This document shows positions 31,709 to 40,054 of a DNA stretch of 64,000 bases, one piece after another. Source of the DNA: Haloarcula marismortui ATCC 43049 (GTDB lineage: Archaea > Halobacteriota > Halobacteria > Halobacteriales > Haloarculaceae); the NCBI RefSeq assembly GCF_000011085.1, contig NC_006396.1, positions 558,001 through 622,000 on the forward strand, in the 5' to 3' direction. Every line of letters begins with the position of its first letter. Position 1 is the first letter of the stretch. Both the position numbers and the translations under genes were made by a program. Below the pieces are notes generated by a model. That model did not search any database. It was not told the DNA's origin and saw only the letters and a list, made by a program, of their open reading frames with translations.

Positions 31709-34162
31709 TTAATCGGCACGGTGGTCGGCCCAGAACGAATCCAGTTGGCTCGCGAGGAAATCCGGCGTCATCCGGGTGAACTCCTCGCGCTCGCCGGCGG
31801 GCAGGTACGGAGACACCGAATGCCGCGCGTCCGGCGTGTACCGTCGGCCGACCAGCGCCCGCACCCCGACCTCGTCAACGCCACGGATGACGCGGCCGAT
31901 GGCTTGGCGCGCGCGCCGCACAGCCGGAACTGTCAGGGCATACTCGAAGGCGTTGTCCTCGCCGAAGGCGTCACCGTAGGCGCGCTGGACACCCCGGACA
32001 CGTGGCGACCCGATGTTCACCAGCGGGATGCCGACGACCGCGCAGGTCGAGAGCTTCTCGCCGTCGTAGTCGACGCCCTCGGTCAGCGTCCCGCGAGTCG
32101 ATGTGACCATGACTTTTCCATCGCCGCTGAAGAACTCGCGTTTCAGCCGTTCGGTCTCCTCGTTGCTCGATGACTCGTCCACGAGGACCGGCTTCTCGAC
32201 GGCGTCTTGCAGGTATGCGCCGGCCCAGCGCGCCTCCCGGTAGTTTGGCATCGCCACCATGACGTTGCCCGGTGAGCGGGCCAGCGCGCGTAGCGCCTGT
32301 GCGTACTCGTCTCGCGTTGGATTCCAGTTGTCGCCGAGCGGCCGCATCGTTCCGGGGTCGCCGCGGTTGCGTGCGGTAAACGGTGTCGCGTCGACGAGGT
32401 ACGACGCCCGGTTCTCAGGCGGGAACGGCAGGTCGTAGGTCGTCGACCGGACCGGCCGTCCGTCGCCGGATTGCTCGTCGGGGGCCGTCGAGCCCGTCTC
32501 GGCCATCGAGTCCAGCCCCGACACGCGGGTGAACACGTCCAGCGGCTCCAGCGTCGCGCTCATCAGGATACCGCCGCCGAGGTCGTCGAAGACGTTACGC
32601 AGGGCCGTCGCTGGCATGCAGTTGTAACACAGCAGTCCCGGCGTGTAGACGGCCTGGTAATCGGCATCAAGGGTCTGGCCGTGGTTCGGCGAATGCTCCA
32701 GTTCGATCTCCCGGAGGAACGTTGCGTGGTCGCGCTCCCACCACTGCCCGGCCAGCACGCCGACAGCGGCACACACCGGCTGGCGGGTCAGACCGAGCTG
32801 GTCGATAGCGTCCTCGACGGCCGCACCAACCTTCGACAGCGAGCGCCACAGCGAGCCCTCGTAGCCCTTGCGCTCGGCCCACTCGGTCAGTTCGTCCTGT
32901 TCGACCGTGTCGGGGTCCCGAAGCGGAATCTCCCTGTCGTGCTCGGGGAGGCTTGACGGGTCCGCGCGCCAGCCCTCGTGTTCGGCGTCGAGGAAGGATT
33001 CGATGCGGTTGTCGAGCCACCGAACGAGGTCGTCGTAGAACTTCCGGGCCTGGTCAACTGCGTCCAGCGGGACTTCGCGGGCTGACAGCACCTCACGGAC
33101 CTGCGCCTTGTGGTCGGCGCTCTGCTGGGCGCGCTGGATGAGTGTCGTGCAGTCGTTGCGCGCTTGCACGATGCTCTGACGGCCGAGGCGGTCCGACAGG
33201 AGGTCTCGCACGCGCTCTTCGAGTCGGTGCGCCTCGTCTACGATGACGAGCGTCTGATTGTCGAGTACGTCAGACAGCAGCGGGCGAGAGCCCGGGTCGA
33301 ACAGATGGTTGTAGTTCCCAACGATAACGTCAGCCTCGTTCAGCATCACGCTCATGACCCGGTGCGGGCAGGTCCCGCGCTCCGTTGCCGCCGGGAGGTA
33401 GTCGTCCATCGTCACCACGTGCTCGTCCCCGGCCGAGAAGTCGACGGGCGAGCCCTTGTTGCGGGCGTACCAGTCCGCCTCGAACGGACAGTACAGCGGC
33501 GGGTCGGACCCCTCTGCCATCGACTCTGGAGCCGTTGGCTGGGCCTGCCGGTACGGCGAGGCTGCGCCGGCCGTCTGAAGTGTGTCGTCGCCAAGGGTCG
33601 ATTGCTCGACCGCATCTGGGCGTGCAGCCGCGGCGAGGTCCTGTCCTTTCCGCGGGTCCCACCACTGGTCATCGTCAGCCTCACCGGCGATTGCGGCGTC
33701 CGCGACGGCCGCGCCGTCCGAGCGCCCGTCGTCCTCAACTAACCGCGCCGTCGCCTCCCTGAGGTCCTCACAGCGGTCGTGTGTCCCTACGTCGTCCGGG
33801 AACTGGCTCTCACGACCGTACGGACAGAGGTCGCGCTTGCCGACCAGTGAGATGCCGTCGAACGGCTCGTCGATTCCAGCGTTAAGCGCTCGGAGGTCGT
33901 CGACGAACTGCTGGAGTTGCTGTTTGACCGGCGTGACGACGACCATTCGCTCGTACAGGTCTGTATCGCGGACTAGCGTTGCGCCAGCGGTGAGCGCGGC
34001 CATCGTCTTGCCCGTTCCGCACGGACCTTCCATCGCGAGAAAGCCGCGTGCCTTGCCCGCCTCGATGGCTCGTTCGACGGCGTCGGCCTGATTCTCGTAG
34101 GGCTCGTCGAAGCCGAAATACGTGCGCCAGGACTCTGTGCCCGTCGAGGCGGGGTCTCCCAT
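31709..34162 (-). CDS. Rad3/XPD-type ATP-dependent DNA helicase
   Basis: An 817-residue superfamily 2 helicase of the XPD/Rad3/DinG group. Motifs visible are Walker A GPCGTGKTMA near residue 45, the four-cysteine FeS region (DLCPYG, HDRCEDL, YCPFEAD, GTCPHRV), the DEAH box VIVDEAHRLEERV, and the C-terminal TRGTLTEGVDYDGEKL and RQAIGRVIRG. The FeS domain and DEAH box mark it as a 5'-3' DNA helicase of repair type. It has an about 60-residue insertion (around AAAARPDAVEQSTL) before the third cysteine. It is convergent with nothing and lies downstream of tbp on the same strand. Haloarchaea have several paralogues, so the repair pathway is not assigned. Confidence 0.9.
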   Translation of the reverse strand: MGDPASTGTESWRTYFGFDEPYENQADAVERAIEAGKARGFLAMEGPCGTGKTMAALTAGATLVRDTDLYERMVVVTPVKQQLQQFVDDLRALNAGIDEPFDGISLVGKRDLCPYGRESQFPDDVGTHDRCEDLREATARLVEDDGRSDGAAVADAAIAGEADDDQWWDPRKGQDLAAAARPDAVEQSTLGDDTLQTAGAASPYRQAQPTAPESMAEGSDPPLYCPFEADWYARNKGSPVDFSAGDEHVVTMDDYLPAATERGTCPHRVMSVMLNEADVIVGNYNHLFDPGSRPLLSDVLDNQTLVIVDEAHRLEERVRDLLSDRLGRQSIVQARNDCTTLIQRAQQSADHKAQVREVLSAREVPLDAVDQARKFYDDLVRWLDNRIESFLDAEHEGWRADPSSLPEHDREIPLRDPDTVEQDELTEWAERKGYEGSLWRSLSKVGAAVEDAIDQLGLTRQPVCAAVGVLAGQWWERDHATFLREIELEHSPNHGQTLDADYQAVYTPGLLCYNCMPATALRNVFDDLGGGILMSATLEPLDVFTRVSGLDSMAETGSTAPDEQSGDGRPVRSTTYDLPFPPENRASYLVDATPFTARNRGDPGTMRPLGDNWNPTRDEYAQALRALARSPGNVMVAMPNYREARWAGAYLQDAVEKPVLVDESSSNEETERLKREFFSGDGKVMVTSTRGTLTEGVDYDGEKLSTCAVVGIPLVNIGSPRVRGVQRAYGDAFGEDNAFEYALTVPAVRRARQAIGRVIRGVDEVGVRALVGRRYTPDARHSVSPYLPAGEREEFTRMTPDFLASQLDSFWADHRAD

Positions 34163-34255
34163 CGGAACGGGGTTAGTCGTCCCGGTATTTGAACCGCGGG
34201 GTTCCTGTCCGTCGTAATTGCTCTGTGCGCGTCGCGTCGGGACCGCAGTGAACCG

Positions 34256-34289
34256 AAAAACGGGCTGTGACTGGCCGCCGCCCAGTCAC
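34256..34289 (-). terminator. Hairpin-T terminator after tbp
   Basis: On the minus strand, just after the tbp stop codon, GTGACTGG and CCAGTCAC form a perfect 8-base-pair stem around a GCGGCGG loop. After six further bases it is followed by a run of five T. It could end tbp transcription and insulate the helicase gene, which starts about 94 bases further on. Confidence 0.55.
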
Positions 34290-34302
34290 TGGCACTGAGC
34301 CG

Positions 34303-34863
34303 TTAGTCCAGCAGGCCGAGGTCGCTCAGCCGCTCGACGATGGTGTCAACGGCTTCTTCGGCGTCCTCTTTGCGCTTGCCACCGGTGACAACGAGCTTCC
34401 CCGAACCGAACAGCAGCGCGACCACGTCGGGTTCGTCGAGTCGGTAGACGAGGCCCGGGAACTGCTCCGGCTCGTACTCGATGTTCTCAAGCCCGAGGCC
34501 GATAGCGATGGCGTTGAGGTTGAGCGAACTTCCGAGGTCAGCGGAGCTGACGATGTTCTGGACGACGATTTCGGGGTCGTCGTCGACCTGGATGTTCAGG
34601 TCACGGAGCTTGTCGAAGACGATGCGCAGACTCTGGTGGACATCGTCTGTCGATTTCGCACCCGTGCAGACGATCTTGCCCGACCGGAAGATGAGCGCGG
34701 CGGATTTGGGGTCCTGTGTCCGATAGACGAGGCCCGGGAACTGCTCGGGGTCGTAGTCGGCTCCCTCGAGGTCCATCGCGACGCTCTCAAGGTCGAGTTC
34801 TTGTCCGATACCGGTCGAAGCAACGACATTTTCGATGTCAATGCTCTCTTTTGGGTCGACCAT
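34303..34863 (-). CDS. tbp: TATA-box-binding protein
   Basis: A 186-residue archaeal TBP built from two direct repeats. Each repeat carries the segment QFPGLVYR and a following strand with SGKIVCTGAK in the first and SGKLVVTGGK in the second, which form the DNA-gripping saddle. The acidic N- and C-termini are haloarchaeal. Its own upstream DNA is very AT-rich with two possible TATA boxes. Haloarchaea often carry several tbp genes; this one has a full-length normal core. It is upstream of a helicase gene and downstream of a TRAM-domain gene on the same strand. Confidence 0.97.
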   Translation of the reverse strand: MVDPKESIDIENVVASTGIGQELDLESVAMDLEGADYDPEQFPGLVYRTQDPKSAALIFRSGKIVCTGAKSTDDVHQSLRIVFDKLRDLNIQVDDDPEIVVQNIVSSADLGSSLNLNAIAIGLGLENIEYEPEQFPGLVYRLDEPDVVALLFGSGKLVVTGGKRKEDAEEAVDTIVERLSDLGLLD

Positions 34864-34882
34864 ATAGTGTTTTAAATACCGG

Positions 34883-34898
34883 ATTTAAATCATATAAA
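34883..34898 (-). promoter_or_regulatory. tbp promoter elements
   Basis: ATTTAAAT (34883-34890) and TATAAAC, read as GTTTATA on this strand (34892-34898), lie 24-32 bases before the tbp start at 34863. Two overlapping TATA boxes are unusual and may allow autoregulation by TBP. Confidence 0.5.
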
Positions 34899-35066
34899 CG
34901 TTTGTGATGCTGTGATTACTAGTCGTTCTTCGACCTCTACCACGTCCGACAGATTCCATTCAAGTAGGGGTCTGTCGGTTGAACGACCCTGCCGTGACAG
35001 TTTGCTCCGGCCCCGTAGTCTGGCCAGCCCGGCGGTCACTGAGCCGCTGAAAACGCGACGATACCG

Positions 35067-35507
35067 CTATACAGTGTGGCCGTCGTTGTCGACGACGCTC
35101 GCAAACGCGACGTTTTCCTGGACGGTCTCGATTTCGACGGTCGGCGAATCGCCCGGCTCGCCGTCGGGGACGATGACGACGTATCCGCGTTCAACCTTGG
35201 CGATGCCGTCGCCCTGGTCGCCCAGCGATTCGATGGTCACGTTTCGGATTTCGCCTTCGTCGACTGGCGGTTGCGGGACGCCGGTGTTGGCTCGTTCCGG
35301 GTCGGTGTCCTGTTTGGGCGTCTGCGGTTGGGCTGTTGCCGACGCACTGGCGTCGACCTGCGAGAGCAGGCCGACGCGGTAGGTCTCGCCCGGCGAGACT
35401 GCACCGTGAGATACTTCACTTTTCGGAATTTCAACAATATATCGGTCCCCGTCCGTCTCTATTTGGGCACTGAACAATGTACTGAGCGCATCTGGAACTT
35501 CGACCAT
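35067..35507 (-). CDS. TRAM-domain protein
   Basis: A 146-residue protein. The C-terminal half (about residues 85-146) is a TRAM domain, an RNA-binding beta-barrel: EIRNVTIESLGDQGDGIAKV, then GYVVIVPDGEPGD. The N-terminal part starts MVEVPDALSTLFSAQIETDG with a short strand-rich region and a Ser/Ala/Gln linker. Single TRAM proteins in haloarchaea are proposed RNA chaperones or tRNA-related factors. It is upstream of tbp on the same strand, with 203 bases between, so it is probably separately transcribed. Confidence 0.85.
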   Translation of the reverse strand: MVEVPDALSTLFSAQIETDGDRYIVEIPKSEVSHGAVSPGETYRVGLLSQVDASASATAQPQTPKQDTDPERANTGVPQPPVDEGEIRNVTIESLGDQGDGIAKVERGYVVIVPDGEPGDSPTVEIETVQENVAFASVVDNDGHTV

Positions 35508-35577
35508 AGCCTATTCTACGGCTCATGATAGATAATGGTCCTGCCCTGATGTGGTGAAAATTGCCGGCAGTTGCCGA

Positions 35578-36768
35578 TTAGTCGTCGCTTTCCACTCGAT
35601 TGGTTCCCGTATCGACCCCAGCCTCATCAAGCAGTTCCGTCTTGTGCTCGTCTAGCAGCGGCGCACGACCGCCGGGCGAGGGCATCGTCTCGGTCATCTT
35701 TATTGGGCTGCCGGCGATGGTCATCTGATCGTCCGCGCCCGGCTGGTCCACCTCGGCGAGCATCTCGCGGTCGTGGATATGCGGGTCGTCGAAGATGTCG
35801 GCGGTATTCTGGACCGGCGCGGCCGGCACGCGCCCTTCAAGCAGGTCAAGGAGCGTTTCCGAATCGATAGCGGTGGTCCACTCCGCAATTTCGGCCCGCA
35901 GCGACTCGCGGTTCGCAATCCGGCTGCCGGCGTCGGGGTACTCCGCGGCGAGGTCCGGGCGTTCCATCGCTTCACACAGCGCCTCCCAGTGACCGTCGGC
36001 GAACGCCGCGATGACGACGTGGCCGTCGGCGGCTTCGAAGGAGTCGTACGGGAACAGCGTCGGATGAGAGTTCCCCTGCCGGGTCGGCGACTCGCCGTCA
36101 CAGGAGTACTGGTACACCGTTCGCTCACACAGCGAGACCATTGAGTCGTACATGGCCGTATCGACGTACTGGCCCTCGCCTGTGCGTTCGCGGTGATGGA
36201 CGGCCGCGAGGATGCCGACAGCGTTCAGTACGGCAGTGAAGAGGTCGCCGACGCCAGGGCCGACCTTCGTCGGCGGGCCGTCCGACTGCCCCGTGATTTC
36301 CATGACCCCGCCCAGCGCCTGCGCGATGAGGTCGAACGACGGCTGGCCCTGTCGGTGGGTTTCACCCGTTCGCGGGTCGCCAAAGCCCCGGATGGACGAG
36401 TAGATGAGGTCCGGGTTGTGTTCTCGCAACGTTTCGTAGCCGCAGTCGAACTTCTCCATCGTGCCGGCCTTGAAGTTCTCGACCACCACGTCTGCGCGCT
36501 CAACGAGCGAAAGGAACGCCTCGCGGTCTTCATCGGTCCCCAGGTTGAGTTCGAGCGAGCGTTTCCCACGGTTGACGCTCTGGAAGTAGCCGCCGTAGGC
36601 TTCCTCGTCGCCGTCACTCACGAACGGGGGGTTCGACCTGATGAGGTCGCCGCCGGGGCGTTCGACCTTTACCACGTCCGCGCCCATGTCTGCGAGCAAC
36701 ATCGTACAGTACGGTCCGGCGAGGACCTGTGTCAGGTCGAGCACACGCAAGTCGTCAAGCGCACCCAT
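35578..36768 (-). CDS. Succinyl-CoA:mesaconate CoA-transferase (CaiB/BaiF family)
   Basis: A 396-residue class III CoA-transferase. It opens MGALDDLRVLDLTQVLAGPYC and contains the conserved GGYFQSVNRGKRSLELNL and the PSFDLIAQALGG segment, where the Asp is the acyl acceptor of the family. It is divergent from the methylaspartate-cycle operon; in Haloarcula hispanica a gene of this family at this place makes mesaconyl-CoA by moving CoA from succinyl-CoA to mesaconate. I therefore assign that role. The ATG at 36768 is supported by a TATA box at 36792-36800, about 28 bases upstream. Confidence 0.85.
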   Translation of the reverse strand: MGALDDLRVLDLTQVLAGPYCTMLLADMGADVVKVERPGGDLIRSNPPFVSDGDEEAYGGYFQSVNRGKRSLELNLGTDEDREAFLSLVERADVVVENFKAGTMEKFDCGYETLREHNPDLIYSSIRGFGDPRTGETHRQGQPSFDLIAQALGGVMEITGQSDGPPTKVGPGVGDLFTAVLNAVGILAAVHHRERTGEGQYVDTAMYDSMVSLCERTVYQYSCDGESPTRQGNSHPTLFPYDSFEAADGHVVIAAFADGHWEALCEAMERPDLAAEYPDAGSRIANRESLRAEIAEWTTAIDSETLLDLLEGRVPAAPVQNTADIFDDPHIHDREMLAEVDQPGADDQMTIAGSPIKMTETMPSPGGRAPLLDEHKTELLDEAGVDTGTNRVESDD

Positions 36769-36791
36769 GCAAAAACCACGACGGGGCGGCC

Positions 36792-36800
36792 GCATAAACC
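36792..36800 (-). promoter_or_regulatory. TATA box of the CoA-transferase gene
   Basis: GGTTTATGC on the minus strand lies about 28 bases before the ATG at 36768, so the transcript should be leaderless. It shares the GGTTTAT core with the promoter of the divergent operon. Confidence 0.6.
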
Positions 36801-36854
36801 TTCTTGAATGTCCGTTATAAATTCCTTAAGGCCATATTATCATGAAAGACCATT

Positions 36855-36863
36855 AGGTTTATC
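36855..36863 (+). promoter_or_regulatory. TATA box of the methylaspartate operon
   Basis: AGGTTTATC lies about 30 bases before the ATG at 36890. It favours that ATG over the in-frame ATG at 36875, which would be only 13 bases from the TATA box, too near for a transcription start upstream of it. Confidence 0.6.
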
Positions 36864-36889
36864 ACTACCCGCCGATGACGGGGAAGTAC

Positions 36890-37330
36890 ATGCCCCGGAC
36901 CGTTATCCTCGGCGTGATTGGCTCCGACGCGCACGTCGTCGGCATCACGATTCTAGAGCAGGCGCTCTCGGCCGCAGGCTTCGAGGTCATCAACCTCGGT
37001 GTCCAGACCGCACAGGACGAGTTCGTCTCCGCCGCGAAATCTCATGACGCCGAGGCAGTACTGGTATCCTCGCTGTACGGGCACGCCCGCCAGGACTGCG
37101 AGGGGCTGCACGACGAGCTCGACGACGCTGGGCTCGACGTGCTCACGTACGTCGGTGGGAACCTCGCCGTCGGACAGTCCGACTTCGAGGAGACGCAGGC
37201 GACCTTCCGACAGATGGGTTTCGACCGCGTCTTCGACGCGGAGACGGACCCGGAGGAGGCAATCGAGATGCTCCGCGAAGACCTGCAACTGACGACAACA
37301 GAAGCGGAGCAGATCAGGGTTGACGGGTGA
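36890..37330 (+). CDS. glmS: Glutamate mutase (methylaspartate mutase), small subunit
   Basis: A 146-residue B12-binding subunit of glutamate mutase, which rearranges L-glutamate to L-threo-3-methylaspartate. The cobalamin motif DxHxxG appears as GSDAHVVGITIL near residue 11, then the strand-loop SSLYGHARQDCEG and YVGGNL. The start at 36890 is chosen from the TATA distance. The stop lies 2 bases before the glmE start, consistent with subunits made together. It is the first step of the methylaspartate cycle. Confidence 0.93.
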   Translation: MPRTVILGVIGSDAHVVGITILEQALSAAGFEVINLGVQTAQDEFVSAAKSHDAEAVLVSSLYGHARQDCEGLHDELDDAGLDVLTYVGGNLAVGQSDFEETQATFRQMGFDRVFDAETDPEEAIEMLREDLQLTTTEAEQIRVDG

Positions 37331-37332
37331 CT

Positions 37333-38796
37333 ATGCCAACTGACGAGCGACTCAGCGACGACCAGCTACAGCGCATCGCAAACGACCTCAGAGACAACTG
37401 GCACACAGGCCGCGAAGTCGACTTCGAGGAGGCCATCGCCTTCCACGAGTCGCTGCCGGCCTCAAAGCAGTTCGCCCAAGTGCTGGAGTCCGCCGACCAG
37501 CCGCTCCTCCAGCCGCGAGCGGGCGTCCCTTGCCTCGAAGAACAGATCGACCTGCTGCGGTATCTACAGGACGAGGGCGGTGCGGACCTCCTGCCGACGA
37601 CCATCGACTCATACACGCGCGACAACGAGTACGAGAAGGCTGAGGAGGGACTCGCCGCCTCTCGCGGCAGCGACGAAAACGAACTGAACGGCTTCCCCGC
37701 GGTGAACCACGGCGTCGAAGACTGCCGGCGGCTCATCCGGGCGCTCGACGCACCGGTCGAGGTCCGGCACGGCACGCCCGATGCCCGGCTACTGGCGATG
37801 GTCACGCTTGCCGGCGGCTTCCAGAGCTTCGAGGGCGGACCGATTTCTTACAACATCCCATATACGAAGCGACACGACCTCGCGACGACCATCGAACACT
37901 GGCAGTTCGTCGACCGGCTCTGTGGGGCCTACACTGAGCGCGGTGTGACAATCAACCGCGAGCCCTTCGGTCCGCTGACCGGGACGCTCGTCCCACCGAG
38001 CATCGCAATCGCGGTGATGCTCGTCGAGGGCGAGCTCGCCGCGACACAGGGTGTCCGGTCGCTCACACTGGGTTACGGACAGGTCGGAAACCTCGTGCAG
38101 GACGTGGCAGCGTTGCGGGCCTTGCGGAAGCTCGGCAACGAGTATCTCCGCGATGAAGTGACCGTCACGACCGTTTTCCACGAGTGGATGGGGGGCTTCC
38201 CGCCCGACGAGGCGCGGGCAAACGGCGTCATCAGCCTCGGCGGCGCGACAGCGGCCGTCGCCCAGCCGGACAAAGTCATCACGAAGTCCGCCCAGGAGTT
38301 CCAGGGCGTGCCGACGAAGGAGGCCAACGCGGCCGGACTGCGAACGACGAGACAGCTTATCGATATGATGATTGAACAGGATATCGACCTCGGGGGTATC
38401 GACGAGGAACAGGCGCTCATCGAACGGGAGACACGGGCGCTGATGGACGCTATCTACGAGGCCGGCGACGGCGACGTTGCACAGGGAGTTATCAACGCCT
38501 TCGACAGCGGCGCACTGGACGTGCCCTTTGCGCCCAGCGACGCCGCCAAGGGCGCGGTGCTCCCGGCCAGAGACGACGATGGCCGGGTCCGCATCTTCGA
38601 GTTCGCGGACCTCGCGCTCCCGGACGACATCAAGGAGATTCACGCCGCGCGACTCGGCGAGCGAGCCGAGACCGAAGGCCGCGACCAGTCGTTCCGGATG
38701 GTCGCCGATGACGTGGACGCCATCAGCGATGGGAAGCTCATCGGGCGGCCGGGCGGCGACAACAGCCCCGCAGGGGGTGCAAGCGATGCGGATTGA
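37333..38796 (+). CDS. glmE: Glutamate mutase (methylaspartate mutase), large subunit
   Basis: A 487-residue TIM-barrel subunit of glutamate mutase, which with GlmS and coenzyme B12 converts glutamate to methylaspartate. Family marks are the opening VDFEEAIAFHESLPASKQF, RAGVPCLEEQIDLLRYLQDEG, the substrate-binding Arg region RHGTPDARLLA, and EFQGVPTKEANAAGLRT. The length is normal. I chose the ATG at 37333, 2 bases after the glmS stop; a GTG two codons earlier overlaps the stop. Its own end overlaps the ammonia-lyase start by 11 bases. Confidence 0.93.
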   Translation: MPTDERLSDDQLQRIANDLRDNWHTGREVDFEEAIAFHESLPASKQFAQVLESADQPLLQPRAGVPCLEEQIDLLRYLQDEGGADLLPTTIDSYTRDNEYEKAEEGLAASRGSDENELNGFPAVNHGVEDCRRLIRALDAPVEVRHGTPDARLLAMVTLAGGFQSFEGGPISYNIPYTKRHDLATTIEHWQFVDRLCGAYTERGVTINREPFGPLTGTLVPPSIAIAVMLVEGELAATQGVRSLTLGYGQVGNLVQDVAALRALRKLGNEYLRDEVTVTTVFHEWMGGFPPDEARANGVISLGGATAAVAQPDKVITKSAQEFQGVPTKEANAAGLRTTRQLIDMMIEQDIDLGGIDEEQALIERETRALMDAIYEAGDGDVAQGVINAFDSGALDVPFAPSDAAKGAVLPARDDDGRVRIFEFADLALPDDIKEIHAARLGERAETEGRDQSFRMVADDVDAISDGKLIGRPGGDNSPAGGASDAD

Positions 38797-40054
38797 AGAC
38801 GTTCGAACGGTTCCAGGCCTCTCCGGGTTCTTTTTCGACGACCAGCAGGCCATCAAGGATGGGGCGACCCAGACCGGGTTCGCCTACGACGGCCAGCCGG
38901 TCACGGACGGGTTCGACCGCATCCGCGAGGCCGGCGAGGCGCTCATCGTTGAAATCGAACTCGCCGACGGCTCCATCGCAACGGGCGACTGCGCCGCGGT
39001 CCAGTACTCGGGGGCCGGCGGCCGTGACCCGCTGTTTCGGGCTGAAAAGTACCGGCCTGTCGTCGAGGGGGCTGTCGCTGACGCACTCCGTGGGCAGGAC
39101 GCGACCCAGTTCGGGGCCAACGCGACGATGCTGGAGGAAATGAGCCCACAGCGCTCGGGCGGCGACCAGCTCCACACCGCGGTCCGCTACGGCGTCTCGC
39201 AGGCGCTGCTGAACGCCGCCGCGCAGGCACGCGGGGTGACGCCGACGGACGTACTCGCGGACACCTACGACACCGAGCCGGCGACCTCGCCGGTTCCGGT
39301 GTTCGGCCAGTCGGGAGACGAACGTCGTATCAACGCCGAGAAGATGCTCATCAAGGGCGTCCCGGTCCTGCCCCACGGCCTGTTCAACAGCGTTGAGAAG
39401 GTCGGCGAGAACGGCGAGGGGCTGCGCGACTACCTCGCCTGGCTCTCGGACCGGGCGACAGCGCTCGGGCCGGAGCCGTACTCGCCGCGCTTCCACGTGG
39501 ACGTGTACGGCATCCTCGGGAAGGTGTTCGGCCCGCCGTACGACCGGACCGAAGTGACCGACTACTTCGAGACGCTGCGGGAGGCCGCCGCACCGTACCC
39601 CCTTCAGGTTGAGGGACCGATGGACGCTGGCGGTCGGCAGGCACAGATAACCGAGATGGCCGAACTCCGCGAGGGACTGGCCGATGCAGGCGTCGACGTG
39701 GACATCGTCGCCGACGAGTGGTGCAACACCTTCGAAGACGTGCAGGCGTTCGTCGACGCGGAAGCGGCCGACCTCGTCCAAATAAAGACGCCGGACCTCG
39801 GCGGCATCCAGCGCTCGGCCGAAGCGGTGCTGTACTGCGACGGCACGGACACCCGGGCCTACGTCGGCGGGACGTGTAACGAGACAGTGACCTCGGCGCG
39901 GGCCTGTGCCCACGTCGCGCTGGCAACCGACGCCGCGCAGGTGCTGGCGAAACCGGGCATGGGCTTCGATGAGGGGTTCATGGTTGTCACAAACGAGATG
40001 CGGCGGGCGCTTGCCAGACGGGACGCCACACAGGAGGTGCCGGCTGATGACTGA
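38786..40054 (+). CDS. mal: Methylaspartate ammonia-lyase
   Basis: A 422-residue enolase-superfamily enzyme that removes ammonia from 3-methylaspartate to give mesaconate. It starts MRIEDVRTVPGLSGFFFDDQ. Marks of the family are the metal-ligand segments FHVDVYG, QVEGPMDAGG and VADEWCNTFEDV, and the catalytic Lys in VQIKTPDLGGI. The ATG at 38786 overlaps the end of glmE; longer in-frame upstream sequence is only the shadow of glmE. Downstream it overlaps the hydratase start by 8 bases. Confidence 0.93.
   Translation: MRIEDVRTVPGLSGFFFDDQQAIKDGATQTGFAYDGQPVTDGFDRIREAGEALIVEIELADGSIATGDCAAVQYSGAGGRDPLFRAEKYRPVVEGAVADALRGQDATQFGANATMLEEMSPQRSGGDQLHTAVRYGVSQALLNAAAQARGVTPTDVLADTYDTEPATSPVPVFGQSGDERRINAEKMLIKGVPVLPHGLFNSVEKVGENGEGLRDYLAWLSDRATALGPEPYSPRFHVDVYGILGKVFGPPYDRTEVTDYFETLREAAAPYPLQVEGPMDAGGRQAQITEMAELREGLADAGVDVDIVADEWCNTFEDVQAFVDAEAADLVQIKTPDLGGIQRSAEAVLYCDGTDTRAYVGGTCNETVTSARACAHVALATDAAQVLAKPGMGFDEGFMVVTNEMRRALARRDATQEVPADD

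Noticed and set aside
36875..36889. Upstream ATG for glutamate mutase S
   Set aside because: It lies only about 13 bases after the TATA box, so it would be upstream of the expected transcription start; ATG 36890 is preferred.
38477..38785. N-terminal extension of methylaspartate ammonia-lyase
   Set aside because: The frame is open only as the shadow of glmE; the enzyme family starts at MRIEDVRTVPG.
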